Shown here in pieces: positions 17,014 through 25,032 of a stretch of 45,739 bases of DNA; positions within the stretch are counted from its first letter, which is position 1, and each line of letters begins with the position of its first letter. Position numbers and translations under genes: made by a program. A model generated the notes under the pieces. That model worked only from the letters and a program-made list of their open reading frames with translations, made no database searches and had not been told where the DNA came from. The stretch comes from Thermoanaerobaculia bacterium (GTDB lineage Bacteria; Acidobacteriota; Thermoanaerobaculia; Multivoradales; JAHEKO01), in NCBI GenBank assembly GCA_945787575.1, contig CALZKB010000017.1, forward strand, positions 1-45,739. Reading direction: 5' to 3'.

Positions 17014-17460
17014 GTGACTGAGATGGCACGCATCGAACGAGTGATCCTGCTGCAGCGGGTCGATCTCCTCGCATCGTGCAGCGCCGAGCAGATTCTCCGC
17101 ATCTCGGCGATCACTCGCCAGGGCAGCTTCAATGCGGGCGAAGTGATCTATCGCAGCGGTGAGCCGGCGAATGCGCTCTACTTCATCGAGCAGGGAGCGG
17201 TCGAGCTCTCCCCAGGCGAGGACGACGGCGCGCTCGGCCTGGCCGACACCTTCGGGGTCACCGAGATCCTGAGCGGCCGGATGCGCACTCAGACGGCCAC
17301 CGCACTCGAGAACTCCCGCGTCCTCGCCATCGACGCGGATGACTTTTTCGACCTTTTGTCCAACAATATCGAGATCGTGAAGGCGCTCTTCCGGCAGCTG
17401 CTCGGCGAGCAGCAGGCGCCTGCCGATCGCGCGCCCGGTACCCCGACCGGCGAGGAGTGA
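17014..17460 (+). CDS. Cyclic-nucleotide-binding (Crp-type cNBD) domain protein
   Basis: A 148-residue protein with one Crp-type beta-roll: QRVDLLASCSAEQILRISAI leads in, then GEVIYRSGEPANALYFIEQGAVEL. There is no helix-turn-helix domain, so it is not a transcription factor by itself. The GTG at 17014 is preferred over the ATG at 16999 because GGAGGG (17001-17006) sits 7 bases before it. It is in the same frame as the HEAT-repeat part upstream, with only a TGA and 33 bases between. In related transporters this domain is fused to the HEAT repeats, so it probably acts with the transporter as a regulatory subunit. The arginine of the phosphate-binding cassette is not obvious, so ligand binding is uncertain. 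Confidence 0.75.
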   Translation: MTEMARIERVILLQRVDLLASCSAEQILRISAITRQGSFNAGEVIYRSGEPANALYFIEQGAVELSPGEDDGALGLADTFGVTEILSGRMRTQTATALENSRVLAIDADDFFDLLSNNIEIVKALFRQLLGEQQAPADRAPGTPTGEE

Positions 17461-17464
17461 CGTC

Positions 17465-19585
17465 ATGCATCATCCGAACCCGAGAGCAGTTCACCGGTCG
17501 TTGGCGGTTCTCATCTCGCTGGGTATCCTGCTCTTGGCTCCGGCCGCCGCATCGGCGGAGCGCATCGTCGCCCTCGGCGATGTCCACGGCAGCTTCGATG
17601 GGCTCACGGCCATTCTGCGAACCGCCGGTCTCGTCGACGAGGAGCTCCGGTGGATCGGCGGCGACGCCATCCTGGTGCAGACCGGCGACCTGATGGATCG
17701 AGGGGCGGGCATCCGCAATGTGTTCGATCTCCTGATCGATCTCGAAACCCAAGCGGAGGAAGCGGGCGGTCGACTGGTTGCGCTCCTCGGTAACCACGAG
17801 GTCAACAACCTCGTCGGGTTTCGCGACGGGGTGGCGATGGAGGGGACTCTGCCGACCCCGATCTATGCGACCTTTGTCGATGCCGACAGCGAAACGCGGC
17901 GCGCCCGCGCTCTCAAACAGTGGACCCGCTGGCAACGGCGCTACCCCGCTTGCACGGTGTCGTCGAAGCAGGAGTGGCTCGATGCCCGCCCACCTGGCTA
18001 CTTCGCATACGTCGAATCGCTCGCGCCCGAGGGTAAGTACGGAAGATGGGTCCGGCGGCGGCCGGTTGTCGCCAAGATCGGCGACACGGTCTTTCTCCAC
18101 GGTGGGCTGAGTCCGGCCCTGCCCGAGCTTTTCGAAGTTGCGAGCCTCGAGCAGATCAACGCCGCGGTCGCGGCGGAGATCGCTCAGTGGGACGCCGACC
18201 GTACCTATCTAGAGGCCGAGGGCGTGGTTCTCCCCTTCTCTGAGCTCGCCGAGCTCTACTGCGCGCTGCAGTATGAGATCTACGGGCTGACGTCCAAGAC
18301 GAGCGACAAGGCGGCCGCTCATCGCCAGCGGCTCGAACAGCTCCGCGACCGCATGCCGACCGCGTCGACCTGGCTGTCTTTCAGCGGCGAGGGGCCGCTA
18401 TGGTTCCGTGGCTTCGCCCAGTGGAGCGACGAGGAAGGGCCGGCGCTTCTCGATCGCGTGGTCGAGCTTTTCGGGGCGCGACGCTTCGTCGTCGGTCACA
18501 CCCCTCAGATCACCGGCATCGTGGCGCGCTTCGACCGTCGGGTCTTGCTGATCGACACGGCGATGGTCTTCGGCCCGTCGGCCGGTGGCCGACCCTCGGC
18601 GCTCGAGCTGGCCGACGGGGAGATCTTCGCGCTCTACCGCGATCAGCGGGTCGCCGTGACTACCGACTCGACGCCTTCGCCGAGCTCCGTGCCGCAGGCG
18701 GAACCGATCGAAGTCGAGGAAGAGACCGAGGTCAGTTCGACGCGCTGGCTCGATCCGAACGGCCGCGAGCTACCGTTCACGAGCCCCGAACAGGTGCGGG
18801 ACTTCCTCGCGAAGGCGCGGGTGCTGTCCGTCGACGACATACCGATCGGCGTCACCAAACCCAAGCGCCTTCTCCTCGACCACGGGGGCAACCAGTCGCG
18901 AGCGGCCTTCCGCTATGTCGACGTCAGGGCCGATCGGCAGCGGCTCTCGACCGGCAAGATGGTCATGTTCTTCCGCGACAGCTACATCAACGAGGTGGCG
19001 GCCTACGAGCTGGCCCGGATGCTGGGTCTCGACAACATCCCGCCGGCGGTCATTCGCGAGGTCGACAACCAGAAAGGCTCGGTCCAGATGTGGGTCGAGA
19101 ACGCGATCATGGACAACCAGCGGAGAGCCGATAGCCTCAAACCGCCCGATCAGCTGCACTTCAACCGCCAGTTCTACGACATGCGGGTGTTCGACAACCT
19201 CATCAACAACGTCGACCGCAACCAGGGCAACATCCTCTACGACCAAGACTGGAAGCTCTGGATGATCGATCACACGAGGTCCTTCAACCGGGACAAGCGG
19301 CTGCCGGCGCCAAACGACGTCATCCAATGCTCCCGTGGGTTGTGGGAGCGTCTCAAGGCCCTCGATGAGAGTGAGGTCTTGGCGCGGCTCTCGCCGTACG
19401 TCACGGCTCCCGAGGCGCGCGCCCTTCTAGTGCGCCGGGAGCGCTTGATCGAGCTCATCGAAGAGAAGATCGCGAGACAGGGCGAGCAGCGGGTGCTCTT
19501 CGACTATGGCGACCCGCGCAGTAGCGTCGCCGTCAGCTACGACGAGATCGACGTGCCGCCGGCGCCGGTTGACGGCGGGGGCTGA
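17465..19585 (+). CDS. Exported calcineurin-like metallophosphatase fused to a kinase-like domain
   Basis: The 706-residue protein has a signal peptide (SLAVLISLGILLLAPAAASA). Residues 33-380 form a metallophosphoesterase of the Shewanella-like PPP type: GDVHG (38-42), GDLMDRG (74-80), GNHE (109-112), HGG near 218 and GHTP near 343. A linker rich in Pro/Glu/Ser (about 395-425) follows. Residues 430-690 resemble HipA/FAM20/PI3-4K-like kinases: RAAFRYVDV, an NEVAAYELARMLGLDNIPPAV helix, a catalytic-loop-like NNVDRNQGNIL (about 580-590) and a metal-binding IDHTRSFN (about 600). The ATG at 17465 follows GAGGAG, 4 bases after the cNBD stop. It ends before a strong terminator. A bifunctional periplasmic phosphatase/kinase is inferred; kinase activity is unproven. 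Confidence 0.72.
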   Translation: MHHPNPRAVHRSLAVLISLGILLLAPAAASAERIVALGDVHGSFDGLTAILRTAGLVDEELRWIGGDAILVQTGDLMDRGAGIRNVFDLLIDLETQAEEAGGRLVALLGNHEVNNLVGFRDGVAMEGTLPTPIYATFVDADSETRRARALKQWTRWQRRYPACTVSSKQEWLDARPPGYFAYVESLAPEGKYGRWVRRRPVVAKIGDTVFLHGGLSPALPELFEVASLEQINAAVAAEIAQWDADRTYLEAEGVVLPFSELAELYCALQYEIYGLTSKTSDKAAAHRQRLEQLRDRMPTASTWLSFSGEGPLWFRGFAQWSDEEGPALLDRVVELFGARRFVVGHTPQITGIVARFDRRVLLIDTAMVFGPSAGGRPSALELADGEIFALYRDQRVAVTTDSTPSPSSVPQAEPIEVEEETEVSSTRWLDPNGRELPFTSPEQVRDFLAKARVLSVDDIPIGVTKPKRLLLDHGGNQSRAAFRYVDVRADRQRLSTGKMVMFFRDSYINEVAAYELARMLGLDNIPPAVIREVDNQKGSVQMWVENAIMDNQRRADSLKPPDQLHFNRQFYDMRVFDNLINNVDRNQGNILYDQDWKLWMIDHTRSFNRDKRLPAPNDVIQCSRGLWERLKALDESEVLARLSPYVTAPEARALLVRRERLIELIEEKIARQGEQRVLFDYGDPRSSVAVSYDEIDVPPAPVDGGG

Positions 19586-19589
19586 GAGA

Positions 19590-19617
19590 AAAGCCCGGGC
19601 TCTCGAGCCCGGGCTTT
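19590..19617. terminator. Strong bidirectional intrinsic terminator
   Basis: AAAGCCCGGGCTC (19590-19602) and GAGCCCGGGCTTT (19605-19617) form a perfect 13-bp inverted repeat with a tiny loop, giving A/T runs on both outer edges. It lies 5 bases after the phosphatase-kinase stop and 32 bases beyond the end of the convergent M13 gene, so it can serve both. Confidence 0.85.
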
Positions 19618-19648
19618 CGAGGACTCTCCTTCAAGCGGGAGTGCGGGG

Positions 19649-21688
19649 TTACCAGACCTCGCAGCGCTCGGCCGGTGCCATCGGGGTGCCCGGCTCGCAA
19701 GAGAAGGCCTCGGCGAACGCCGGGTTCATCGTCAGCGGACCCATCACCCGGAACTGCGCCGGCGAGTGCGGGTCGGTCGTGACCTGCATCCGCTGGTATT
19801 CGTCGCTCGCCTTGGTGCACCACACCTGTCCCCAGGAGACGAAAAACAGCTGATCGTCGGTCAGTCCGTCGATCGCCGGCGTCGTGTCACCGGTGCGCGC
19901 TTGGAGGGCTTTCAAGGCGACGTAGGCCTCCTTGACGCCTCCGATGTCGCCGATGTTCTCGCCGAGGGTGAGCTTGCCGTTGACGCTGGCGCCTTCGGCC
20001 ACCGAGTAGTTCGAGTAGAAGTCATCGACGCATTGGGCACGCTCCTCGAAGCGTTCCGCCACCTCGGGCTCCCACCATTCCTTCAGCTGGCCGTCGGGCG
20101 CGAACTTGCGACCCTGGTCGTCGAAGCCGTGGGTAAGCTCGTGGCCGATGACCCCGCCCATCCCGCCGTAGTTGATCGCCGCCGGGAAGTCTTTGTGGAA
20201 GAACGGCGGCTGCATGATGCCGGCGGGGAACGCGATCTCGTTCCACAGCGGGTTGTAGTAGGCGTTGACCATCTGCGGCGTCATGCCCCATTCGTTGCGG
20301 TTGACCGGCTTTTCGATCTTCGCGGCGTCGTAGTCGAACTCGAACTCGGTCGAGGTCAACGCGTTGACGAAGTAGCCTTCGTCGCCGACCACGAGCCCCG
20401 AGTAGTCGCGCCACTCGTCGGGGTAGCCGATCTTCTGGTTGAGTGTGGCGACCTTCTCCATGGCGCGCCCACGAGTCGTATCGTCCATCCAGGCCAGCTC
20501 CGGCAGGCCCGATTCGAAGGCAGTGAAGATGTCGCCGATCATCTCGAGAGCGACCTCCTTGCTCGAGCCCGCGAACTTCTCGGCGACGTAGAGCTTGCCG
20601 ATAACCTCACCGAGCGCGTCCTCGGTGGCGGAGACGCAGCGCTTCCAGCGCGGCTGGATCTCCTGCTGGCCGCGGAGCTTCTGGCCGTAGAACTCGAAGT
20701 TGGCGTCGGCGAAGGCGTCGGGCAGCTGATCGGCGAAACGGTCGACGACGTGCCAACGCAGGTAGGTCTGGAGGATCTCGCCGTCGGTATCGAGGGCGAC
20801 CTTCTCGAGCTCCTCGAAGAACTCGGGAGTCGCGACGTTGATCTGGGTGATCTTCGGATAGCCGATGGCGGCCAGGTAGGCGTCCCAGTCGAGACTGGGG
20901 GAGAGCTCCTTGAGGCCGGCGAGGTCGATCTTGTTGTAGAGCTTGTCGGGGTCGCGCATTTCGGCCCGGGGGCGAGAGACCTCCGCCAAGCGGGTCTCGA
21001 CCGCGAGCACCCTCTCGGCGTTGGCGGCGGCCGTCTCGGCGTCCTCGCCCAGGAGCCCGAACATCCGGGCGACGTGCTTCTCGTACTCGGCCAGGAGCTC
21101 CATCTTCTTCTCGTCATCGCTCACGTAGTAGTCCCGATCCGGCATTCCGAGTCCGGCTTGCGAGATGAAGAAGATGTTCAAGTCGGGGTTGTGGAAATCG
21201 GGCAGCGCGCCGCCTCCGAAGAAAGCGTTGACGCCGGCACGGTGGAGCTCGCCGGTGAGCTTCGTGGTGCTGCCGACGTCGTTCATCGCGGCGATCTTGG
21301 CGAAGAAAGGCTCGAGCGGTTCGGCGCCCCTGGCCTCGGTCGCTTCGGTGTCCATGCACGAGCCGTAGAAGGCTCCGACCTTTCGGCGATTCTCGTCCTC
21401 GCCCGGATTGGCGGCGGCGTCCTCGAGCAACTCGCGGATGAACTCGCGGTTGGCCTCACGGATCACCGAGAAGCTGCGAGTCCAGCGCGGCTGATCGCTC
21501 GGCAGCGGAGTCGCGTCGATCCAGCTGCCGCAAGCGTAGCGGTAGAAGTCCTGGCAAGGGTCGGCGGTCTTGTCGATTGCGCTCAACACGCTCTCGCTGA
21601 TCTCCTCGTGAGAGAGATCCTGGGCGGCGAGCGGAGCGCCGGCGAGCGCAGCAAGCGCAAGGGCTACGCAGATCAAACGTCCGGTCAT
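19649..21688 (-). CDS. M13-family (neprilysin-like) zinc metallopeptidase
   Basis: The 679-residue exported peptidase begins with a signal peptide (LICVALALAALAGAPLAAQ), followed by the M13 N-terminal region with DPCQDFYRYACGSWID. The catalytic domain contains NAYYNPLWNEIAFPAGI, the zinc motif HELTH in GVIGHELTHGFDDQG, and GENIGDIGG with the third zinc ligand Glu. The protein ends in CEVW like neprilysin/PepO proteins. The ATG at 21688 coincides with the signal peptide; the frame extends to 21862 without coding character. It probably degrades peptides in the periplasm or at the cell surface. A stand-alone gene, convergent with the phosphatase-kinase. Confidence 0.93.
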   Translation of the reverse strand: MTGRLICVALALAALAGAPLAAQDLSHEEISESVLSAIDKTADPCQDFYRYACGSWIDATPLPSDQPRWTRSFSVIREANREFIRELLEDAAANPGEDENRRKVGAFYGSCMDTEATEARGAEPLEPFFAKIAAMNDVGSTTKLTGELHRAGVNAFFGGGALPDFHNPDLNIFFISQAGLGMPDRDYYVSDDEKKMELLAEYEKHVARMFGLLGEDAETAAANAERVLAVETRLAEVSRPRAEMRDPDKLYNKIDLAGLKELSPSLDWDAYLAAIGYPKITQINVATPEFFEELEKVALDTDGEILQTYLRWHVVDRFADQLPDAFADANFEFYGQKLRGQQEIQPRWKRCVSATEDALGEVIGKLYVAEKFAGSSKEVALEMIGDIFTAFESGLPELAWMDDTTRGRAMEKVATLNQKIGYPDEWRDYSGLVVGDEGYFVNALTSTEFEFDYDAAKIEKPVNRNEWGMTPQMVNAYYNPLWNEIAFPAGIMQPPFFHKDFPAAINYGGMGGVIGHELTHGFDDQGRKFAPDGQLKEWWEPEVAERFEERAQCVDDFYSNYSVAEGASVNGKLTLGENIGDIGGVKEAYVALKALQARTGDTTPAIDGLTDDQLFFVSWGQVWCTKASDEYQRMQVTTDPHSPAQFRVMGPLTMNPAFAEAFSCEPGTPMAPAERCEVW

Positions 21689-21749
21689 CTTCGTTGTTCT
21701 CCTCAATTTCGGGGGGACGAGAGGCGGAAACGTCTCTCGAGGGACGGCT

Positions 21750-21755
21750 ATTGTA
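21750..21755 (-). promoter_or_regulatory. Possible -10 box of the M13 peptidase gene
   Basis: On the minus strand TACAAT occurs 61 bases before the ATG at 21688. It is a close match to TATAAT in an otherwise GC-rich stretch. The -35 position lacks a good hexamer, so this is a tentative call. Confidence 0.3.
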
Positions 21756-21897
21756 CGCCGTTTTCGGAGAACGTGGTGGTGATCGGATTCCGCGGGGCTG
21801 CCTCGCGTACTCGGACTGCGCAAGGGCGACGCGCGCTCATTCGCCTTCGCCCCGGACGGCAATGTGATCCCGAGTGATGCAGAGGGCTCGGCTCAAG

Positions 21898-21981
21898 CCC
21901 CCTGGGGGGTCAGCGGCTCTCTCGCTGCAGGGCCGGCCATCAGGGAGCGACGACCCAAAGCACCCGTGGCACGGGTCCCCC
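21898..21981. repeat. 84-bp structured repeat, copy A
   Basis: This stretch is about 90% identical to 43240-43323. It begins CCCCCTGGGGG and ends ACGGGTCCCCC, so the ends can pair. Inside, GGGTC/GACCC and GCTCTCT/AGGGAGC can form nested stems, and CCCGT-GGC-ACGGG a further hairpin. It begins 22 bases downstream of the stop of the YpfJ-like gene. The rest of the 315-base gap (21689-22003) holds only the putative M13 promoter. Confidence 0.75.
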
Positions 21982-22003
21982 AGCTACGGGGTGGGTCGAG
22001 CCG

Positions 22004-22903
22004 CTAGTTGAAGGTGTCGCAGTCGTCGCTGTCGCCGCTCTGGAGACCGCGCCGCAGCCACGCCACTCGCTGTTCGGAGGATCCGTGGGTCCACGATTCC
22101 GGCTGTACGCGGCCGGTCGTGTTGCGCTGGATCGAGTCGTCACCGATCGCCGAGGCGGCCCGCAGCCCTTCCTCGACGTCCCCGGGCTCGAGCAGCTGTC
22201 GATCGCGGTGCGCGTGATGCGCCCATACCCCGGCCAGGCAGTCGGCTTGGAGCTCCATCTGCACCGACAGCTGGTTCGCCTGGCCGCGCGACATTCGCGC
22301 GCGTGCACGCTGGACCTGCTCGCTGATACCGAGCAGATTCTGCACGTGGTGGCCGACCTCGTGAGCGATCACATAGGCCTGGGCGAAGTCACCGGGCGCG
22401 CCGAAGCGCCGTTCGAGCTGGTTGAAGAAGCTCAAGTCGATGTACACCTTGCCGTCGCCCGGGCAGTAGAAAGGGCCGGTCGCCGCTGAGTTGAAACCGC
22501 AGGCCGAGCGCACCGCGTTCGAGAAGAGCACCAGGGTCGGCTCCTGGTAGCGGTAGCCCTCTTTCGCGAACTCCTGGCCCCAGGTCAGTTCGGTGTCGGC
22601 CAACACCACGCCGGCGAACTGTCCGAGCTCGTCTTGAAGTCCGGCACCCGACCCTCCCGGCGTGGTGTCGACCCGCGGCATCGGAGCGGGCGCCTGCTGG
22701 GTCGCGACCTGGGTCTGCTGCAGCACCTCCAGGAGCTGCTGGGGATCCGCCCCGAACAGCAACATGATGATGCCGAGCAGCAACAGGCCGCCGCAGCCGC
22801 AGCCCATCGGCTTGCCTCCGCGCATCATCGGGCCGAATCCGCCGCCGCCGCGCCCCCGCCGGTCCTCGACGTTCGTGCTGACCTTTCGACCTCTCCAACG
22901 CAT
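22004..22903 (-). CDS. YpfJ-type neutral zinc metallopeptidase
   Basis: The 299-residue protein has a Gly/Arg-rich N-terminus (RRGRGGGGFGPMMRGG), one membrane helix (CGGLLLLGIIMLLFG) and a C-terminal domain typical of the putative neutral zinc metallopeptidase family (YpfJ). Seen are FYCPGDGKVYIDLSFF, the zinc motif AHEVGHHVQ, the ELQADCLAGVWAHHA segment and a terminal RVAWLRRGLQ. The ATG at 22903 has GGGAGGA upstream; the frame is open to 22966 but that extension runs into the divergent esterase gene. Membrane-anchored with the active domain outside the cytoplasm. Natural substrates of this family are not established. Confidence 0.9.
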   Translation of the reverse strand: MRWRGRKVSTNVEDRRGRGGGGFGPMMRGGKPMGCGCGGLLLLGIIMLLFGADPQQLLEVLQQTQVATQQAPAPMPRVDTTPGGSGAGLQDELGQFAGVVLADTELTWGQEFAKEGYRYQEPTLVLFSNAVRSACGFNSAATGPFYCPGDGKVYIDLSFFNQLERRFGAPGDFAQAYVIAHEVGHHVQNLLGISEQVQRARARMSRGQANQLSVQMELQADCLAGVWAHHAHRDRQLLEPGDVEEGLRAASAIGDDSIQRNTTGRVQPESWTHGSSEQRVAWLRRGLQSGDSDDCDTFN

Positions 22904-22964
22904 CGCGACGTCCTCCCGAAAGAGAGGAAAGTCTATCGCGGCCACGGACCGGTACGATCGGGGC

Positions 22965-23846
22965 ATGCCGACGCCCCGCCGACTGCCGTTCCGCGCCCTG
23001 ACGCCGCTGGTTCTGTTCGCGAGCGTGCCGGCGCTCCGCGCCGAGGGCGACCTGAGAGTCGTCCTGGACGTTCCCTACGTCCAGGTGGCGACCGACAACG
23101 ACCACCGGACGCTCGACATCTACACCGACGAGCTTGAGGAAGGGAAGAGGCGGCCGGTGGTCGTCTTCATCCATGGTGGTGGCTGGTACGCGGGCGAAAA
23201 GGAGCGAGTGCACGGGAAGCCCGACTGGCTCGTGGCCGAGGGCTTCGCTTTCGTCAGCGTCGGCTACCGGTTGACGGCCGAGGGCGATCGAAGCGCCCAC
23301 CCCAACAACGTTGCCGACATCGCCGCCGCCATCGCCTGGCTCCGCGCCCACGTCGCCGACTACGGCGGCGACCCCGAGTCTCTCTACCTCATGGGACATT
23401 CCTCGGGGGCCCATCTCGCGGCCCTCGTCGCCACCGACGGGCGCTATCTCGACACACACGGCCTCTCGCTTGCCGCCCTCTCGGGCGTCGTCGCGATCGA
23501 CACCGATGCCTACGACCTGGAGCGTCTGATCCGTGCCGTCGAGCCGCCCGACCGCGAGCTGTATCTCGCTGCCTTCGGCCGCCACCCCGTCACCTGGCGC
23601 GACGCGTCACCGATGACCCATGTGCGGCCGGGCAAGGCGATCCCCCCGTTTCTTCTCCTCGATGCGGGTGGACACCCGCGCAAGGTCGCCCAGGTCGAGG
23701 CCTTCGAACGAAGACTGGAGGCGGCGGGTGTGCCGGTGACCCTGGAAATCTTCCCCCACGAGACTCACGGCTCGATCTCGGCTCGCATGGGGAGACGCGG
23801 TCACGGCCCGTCGAAAGCGGTGCTGCGGTTTCTGAAACTCCCTTGA
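22965..23846 (+). CDS. Exported alpha/beta-hydrolase (esterase/lipase of the HGGG type)
   Basis: The 293-residue product has a signal peptide (FRALTPLVLFASVPALRAEG) and an alpha/beta-hydrolase fold. It has the oxyanion-hole motif FIHGGGWYAGE, the nucleophile elbow GHSSGAHLAAL, an acid residue in the FLLLDAGGHP region and the catalytic histidine in FPHETHGSI. It resembles BD-FAE, kynurenine-formamidase-like and hormone-sensitive-lipase-like esterases. The start at 22965 is divergent from the YpfJ gene with a 61-base shared gap. The longer frame to 22662 is antisense to that gene and rejected. Substrate: probably small acyl or carbohydrate esters in the periplasm. Confidence 0.85.
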   Translation: MPTPRRLPFRALTPLVLFASVPALRAEGDLRVVLDVPYVQVATDNDHRTLDIYTDELEEGKRRPVVVFIHGGGWYAGEKERVHGKPDWLVAEGFAFVSVGYRLTAEGDRSAHPNNVADIAAAIAWLRAHVADYGGDPESLYLMGHSSGAHLAALVATDGRYLDTHGLSLAALSGVVAIDTDAYDLERLIRAVEPPDRELYLAAFGRHPVTWRDASPMTHVRPGKAIPPFLLLDAGGHPRKVAQVEAFERRLEAAGVPVTLEIFPHETHGSISARMGRRGHGPSKAVLRFLKLP

Positions 23847-23866
23847 GACCGCATGGAGGAGATGAC

Positions 23867-24211
23867 ATGGAGAAAGTCAACATCGGAGACGAGCTGGCGT
23901 CGTTGGATGAGTTCTGGTCGCAGAAGATCCTCGGCGAAGCGAACGGTACGCTCATCAAGGTGGCAAAAGGGGTCGGCGAGGTCAGGTGGCACAAGCACGA
24001 CGACCAGGACGAGGTCTTCATCATCTACAAAGGCCGGCTGACCATCCAGCTGCGAACCGAGAACATCGAGCTAGGCGAGGGCGACCTGTTCGTCATACCG
24101 AGAGGGCTCGAGCACTCCCCGCGGGCGGACGAGGAGGTCGCCTTCGTCGTCCTCGGGGTCAACCTCACCTCGAACAGAGAGGGCGGCAAGCCGGAGTGGA
24201 GCTACAAGTAA
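23867..24211 (+). CDS. Single-domain cupin
   Basis: A 114-residue cupin with both conserved motifs: GEVRWHKHDDQDEVFIIYKG (motif 1, histidines and glutamate as metal ligands) and LGEGDLFVIPRGLEHSP (motif 2). GGAGGAG precedes the ATG at 23867, 20 bases after the esterase stop, so the two are co-transcribed. It could be a mannose-6-phosphate-isomerase-like or sensor/enzyme cupin; substrate unknown. Confidence 0.88.
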   Translation: MEKVNIGDELASLDEFWSQKILGEANGTLIKVAKGVGEVRWHKHDDQDEVFIIYKGRLTIQLRTENIELGEGDLFVIPRGLEHSPRADEEVAFVVLGVNLTSNREGGKPEWSYK

Positions 24212-24215
24212 TCGC

Positions 24216-24305
24216 ATGAGCGCGTTGGGGAGCGGCGTCCTCCTCCTCTTCACTCTTGCCTGCTCGCATACGGCGCTGGGTCCGGAGATCCCCCGGTCGC
24301 AATGA
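24216..24305 (+). CDS. Possible 29-residue exported peptide overlapping the next start
   Basis: A short frame begins with ATG 4 bases after the cupin stop and encodes a hydrophobic N-terminus ending in LACS, like the beginning of a small lipoprotein. Its TGA overlaps the following ATG in an ATGA junction, which suggests translational coupling. No Shine-Dalgarno is visible, and the reading frame could be fortuitous. Confidence 0.25.
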   Translation: MSALGSGVLLLFTLACSHTALGPEIPRSQ

Positions 24306-24940
24306 AGCCGACGAGCTGCGCATTCTTCGCGCTGTGCGCCGGCACCGCGGTCGCTTCGGTCCTCCTGTTCCCTCATCTTCCCGAGGAGCTCAGAATCCCG
24401 TCCGAGCCGGACTATCCGACTGGCATGACACGGTCCCTGTGGCTCGGAATGCAGTTGGCGATTTGCGCCTTGCTGGTTCCGGGCTACTTCTCGCTCGCAC
24501 AGACCCGCCCGATCCCCGCTCGCCTCTTCCGCGACCACCGTACCTACTACGATCTCTTTCTTCTGCTTCTGGTGTCGGTGCCCTCGTTAGGAGTGGTCCA
24601 GCAGGCACTCGCCCTGCGATCCATCGAGCTTCCCCGAGCTCTGCTCTTCGGTCCGGGGGTGGTGCTGCTCAACCTCTGCTTTGCCTCGCTGTCCGGTCGG
24701 ACTTGGTACGCAGATCTGTGGGATGGGGTGCCGCCTTCGAAGCTCGAGGGATGGCGAAGATCCGTTCGCGTCAACAAGTGGTGGTTCCTCGCCTCGGCCG
24801 CACTGCCGATCCTCCTGTACCCGATGATCGGCGGCTGGTCCGTCTTCGTCGGTGTCTTCTCGTGGAACCTGATTCTCTACCGCATGGTCTTGCTCCATCA
24901 GAGCCTCTCGTCTGACGGCGTGGATCCGCGGGTGCCCTGA
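24302..24940 (+). CDS. Membrane protein of unknown function (SdpI/DUF1648-like topology)
   Basis: The 212-residue product has about five hydrophobic segments: CAFFALCAGTAVASVLLFP, LWLGMQLAICALLVPGYF, YYDLFLLLLVSVPSLGV, ALLFGPGVVLLNLCFASL and FLASAALPILLYPMIGGWSVFVGVF. A periplasmic LPEELRIPSEPDYPTG loop follows the first helix, recalling the DUF1648/SdpI proteins. The start overlaps the small upstream frame. It ends in the convergent gap with the lipoprotein gene. Confidence 0.6.
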   Translation: MKPTSCAFFALCAGTAVASVLLFPHLPEELRIPSEPDYPTGMTRSLWLGMQLAICALLVPGYFSLAQTRPIPARLFRDHRTYYDLFLLLLVSVPSLGVVQQALALRSIELPRALLFGPGVVLLNLCFASLSGRTWYADLWDGVPPSKLEGWRRSVRVNKWWFLASAALPILLYPMIGGWSVFVGVFSWNLILYRMVLLHQSLSSDGVDPRVP

Positions 24941-25032
24941 CCCGAGACGGCGAGCTCGCGCCCACCCCTCTCCAGGTAGGTGCAGCTCGGGGTGACCCGC
25001 GCGGCTTCCGGTGGGTCGATGCCGTCAGGACA

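Noticed and set aside
19766-21877. 703-codon plus-strand frame opposite the M13 peptidase gene
   Set aside because: The M13 gene on the minus strand has unmistakable motifs, start and signal peptide. The opposite frame is Val/Glu/Arg-rich shadow.
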